From positions 1-39,302 of IMG/VR virus record IMGVR_UViG_3300049919_000071: a stretch of 39,302 bases of DNA, one strand, 5' to 3'. A program made the position numbers and the translations under genes. Origin of the DNA: a virus. The notes beneath the pieces are model-generated. The model was not told the DNA's origin and searched no databases. It worked only from the letters and a program-made list of their open reading frames with translations. Shown one piece after another: positions 38,080 to 39,302 of the stretch (positions within the stretch are counted from its first letter, which is position 1; the number at the start of each line of letters is the position of its first letter).

Positions 38080-38288
38080 TGGTCGGTCGGTTGTGGTTCT
38101 GTGTAATTCATCCATTCAGGCTGTGGGCTTTCTGCTATTGGCATATTTTCAGGCTGCCAAACTTTTACCGCACCATCTTCCGATATTGTCAGGTTAACCC
38201 TTCCTTCAATCTTATGAAGTATCATGTGCTGCATAAGTTCCGTGAGGTCTTTAGTAGTAGTTGCGATTGTCGTGCCTATTAGTGTCAT
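38067..38288 (-). CDS. Hypothetical early protein
   Basis: A 73-residue product (MTLIGTTIATTTKDLTELMQ) with a helix, a strand (GRVNLTISEDGAVKVWQPEN) and a Pro/Glu-rich tail ending DQCTQ. It precedes the membrane peptide. No family is recognised. Confidence 0.5.
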   Translation of the reverse strand: MTLIGTTIATTTKDLTELMQHMILHKIEGRVNLTISEDGAVKVWQPENMPIAESPQPEWMNYTEPQPTDQCTQ

Positions 38289-38293
38289 TGTAT

Positions 38294-38506
38294 TTAATTT
38301 AAAAGTAACGATGCGATTTCTCTGATTTTAGTTTTGATGCCCTGATTCAGTTCTAGTACAATCAGGTAAGCATCTTGTGGCTCAAGTAGCCCCTGCTCAC
38401 ATAGTGCTTCGATGCTCTTCTGATACTCTTCCCATTGCTCCATTCTGCAATGTACGTCTGCCATGTTCTCGCAGGTTGCTATTGAGGTGTAGATGTCGAT
38501 GGTCAT
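38294..38506 (-). CDS. Hypothetical early protein, helical
   Basis: A 70-residue, all-helical product (MTIDIYTSIATCENMADVHC) with a tetratricopeptide-like run of helices (WEEYQKSIEALCEQG). It is the first gene after the module 1 terminator. No promoter of the Bacteroidota form was found just upstream, so it may rely on read-through. Function unknown. Confidence 0.5.
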   Translation of the reverse strand: MTIDIYTSIATCENMADVHCRMEQWEEYQKSIEALCEQGLLEPQDAYLIVLELNQGIKTKIREIASLLLN

Positions 38507-38529
38507 ATTCTTATTTTTTATTTGTTTTT

Positions 38530-38558
38530 TAAAAGGGGGCGGGGTTCTCCTTCCCCGC
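38530..38558 (-). terminator. GC-rich hairpin after the repeat-protein gene
   Basis: On the minus strand GGCGGGG and CCCCGCC (seven perfect pairs) enclose an 8-base loop and are followed by CCCTTTT. A second hairpin GCGGG / CCCGC lies just upstream near 38574-38596. It would reduce transcription from module 1 into the early genes. Confidence 0.7.
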
Positions 38559-38617
38559 CTTATCCCTTATTTGTGCGGGTTAACAACTCCCGCTCCTTTC
38601 ATCCATGAAAACAAAAA

Positions 38618-39302
38618 CTAATTTATAAATGTCTTAAACCTATCTAATCCGTAGGCATTATTTGCCTCTAATATCGGAAGTAAATCGCTTACTTTATACT
38701 TGTCTTTCAACCCATGTGATTCAACGAAGTTTTTACAACCTTCACGACAAGCCCCAGTTAACGCCCTGTAATATGGTATAGTTATTTCTGTGTTCATTGT
38801 GATACCGTCATGTTTTATCTTCTCACTCATTACCTTGAATCGTAAATCTTCTTTAGCCTCTTTGATAGTTTCACCGTGAGCGTGAAATTTGCCATTCGTT
38901 ACAAGGCAGGTAATATCTTTTTTACCGATATGCCTTATGGTATATACATTTCCTTTCTTTTCAACAACCTCTGATAAAATCCTATCTGCTATTATTAACT
39001 TTTCATTGCATTTGATAATCTGTCCTTCGCATTTTCTCCACTTAATATCTATTTTAGCAATAATACTATCGGACGTAATTGAATAGTTCTCAGGTATGGC
39101 GGTTAGTGAATCGAGGTATACAGAACCACCTACGTTGAACGTAGTGTTCTCAGGTATGGCGGTTAGTGATCGGAGGTATAAAGAACCACCTACGTTGAAC
39201 GTAGTGTTCTCAGGTATGGCGGTTAGTGATCGGAGGTATAAATAACCACCTACGTTGAACGTAGTGTTCTCAGGTATGGCGGTTAGTGATCGGAGGTATA
39301 AA
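38618..39302 (-). CDS. Leucine-rich-repeat-like protein, C-terminal part
   Basis: The frame is open from the window edge through about four 20-residue repeats, then passes into a unique C-terminal domain of about 150 residues that ends RFKTFIN. The unique domain runs from near IDIKWRKCEG through a segment with GNVYTIRHIGKK and FHAHGETIKEAKEDL, and then a Cys-rich helix (GACREGCKNF). From memory, the same pairing of repeats with a C-terminal domain of this look is found in other uncharacterised proteins of Bacteroidota phages. Internal methionines (for example near 38830) could suggest a shorter gene, but the open frame upstream and the repeat continuity argue for the fused product. A hairpin terminator follows. 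Confidence 0.85.
   Translation of the reverse strand, partial: LYLRSLTAIPENTTFNVGGYLYLRSLTAIPENTTFNVGGSLYLRSLTAIPENTTFNVGGSVYLDSLTAIPENYSITSDSIIAKIDIKWRKCEGQIIKCNEKLIIADRILSEVVEKKGNVYTIRHIGKKDITCLVTNGKFHAHGETIKEAKEDLRFKVMSEKIKHDGITMNTEITIPYYRALTGACREGCKNFVESHGLKDKYKVSDLLPILEANNAYGLDRFKTFIN
39086..39302. repeat. 60-bp tandem repeat, right end of window
   Basis: Continuation of the left-end 60-base array, with about four units and minor variants (one unit reads GGY instead of GGS, another GGSVYLDS). The frame on the minus strand is kept through all units. The array joins the left end if the molecule is circular. The true number of units cannot be known, since an assembler would collapse or break here. 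Confidence 0.95.

Overview
The window looks like an essentially complete, circularly permuted genome of a tailed phage with a long tail (siphovirus type), about 39 kb, infecting a member of the Bacteroidota. Direct signs are a full set of head, packaging and tail genes, all on the minus strand, and several promoters of the Bacteroidota form (TTTG, 19-22 bases, TAnnTTTG). Start codons are often embedded in upstream stop codons (ATGA, TAATG). Both ends lie inside the same 60-base tandem repeat, which codes in one frame on the minus strand for a leucine-rich-repeat-like protein. The linear ends are therefore probably an assembly break inside one gene. No integrase, repressor or recognisable endolysin was seen.

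Transcription runs from high to low coordinates and crosses the ends. Module 1 starts at a strong promoter at 444-476, reads a 45-residue basic protein and the repeat protein (274 to 1, then 39302 to 38618), and ends at a GC-rich hairpin near 38540. Module 2 (38506-25539) is the early region: small unknown proteins, a DNA methyltransferase, a lambda-type exonuclease with a partner protein, a lipoprotein, a tRNA-like element, an OB-fold single-strand-binding candidate, a stand-alone DnaA domain IV protein, a primase-helicase, a cluster of TTCAACC iterons, and a VRR-NUC nuclease. Module 3 (25389-592) is late: small terminase, large terminase with an intein, small genes, portal, two HK97-fold major capsid paralogues around a prohead protease, connectors, tail tube, tape measure, tail tip and fibre proteins, a LamG protein, and a cluster of membrane proteins that probably acts in lysis. 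A terminator at 539-569 closes it.

The most unusual feature is in the early region between 29.7 and 37.7 kb. Ten gene ends carry a similar core (CTAACG or TTATAAC on the coding strand), often overlapping the stop codon. At two of them the core opens a 96- or 134-base imperfect palindrome built like an integron attC site. This suggests a cluster of attC-like sites without an integrase, carried by a phage.

Other notable points are the intein placed two residues before a predicted catalytic aspartate of the terminase nuclease, with an out-of-frame relic of a homing endonuclease inside it; the duplicated capsid gene; the iteron cluster beside a primase-helicase that ends in a helix-turn-helix; and a perfect palindrome on the start of the late promoter. 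Functions are inferred from sequence by eye only; no database search was run.
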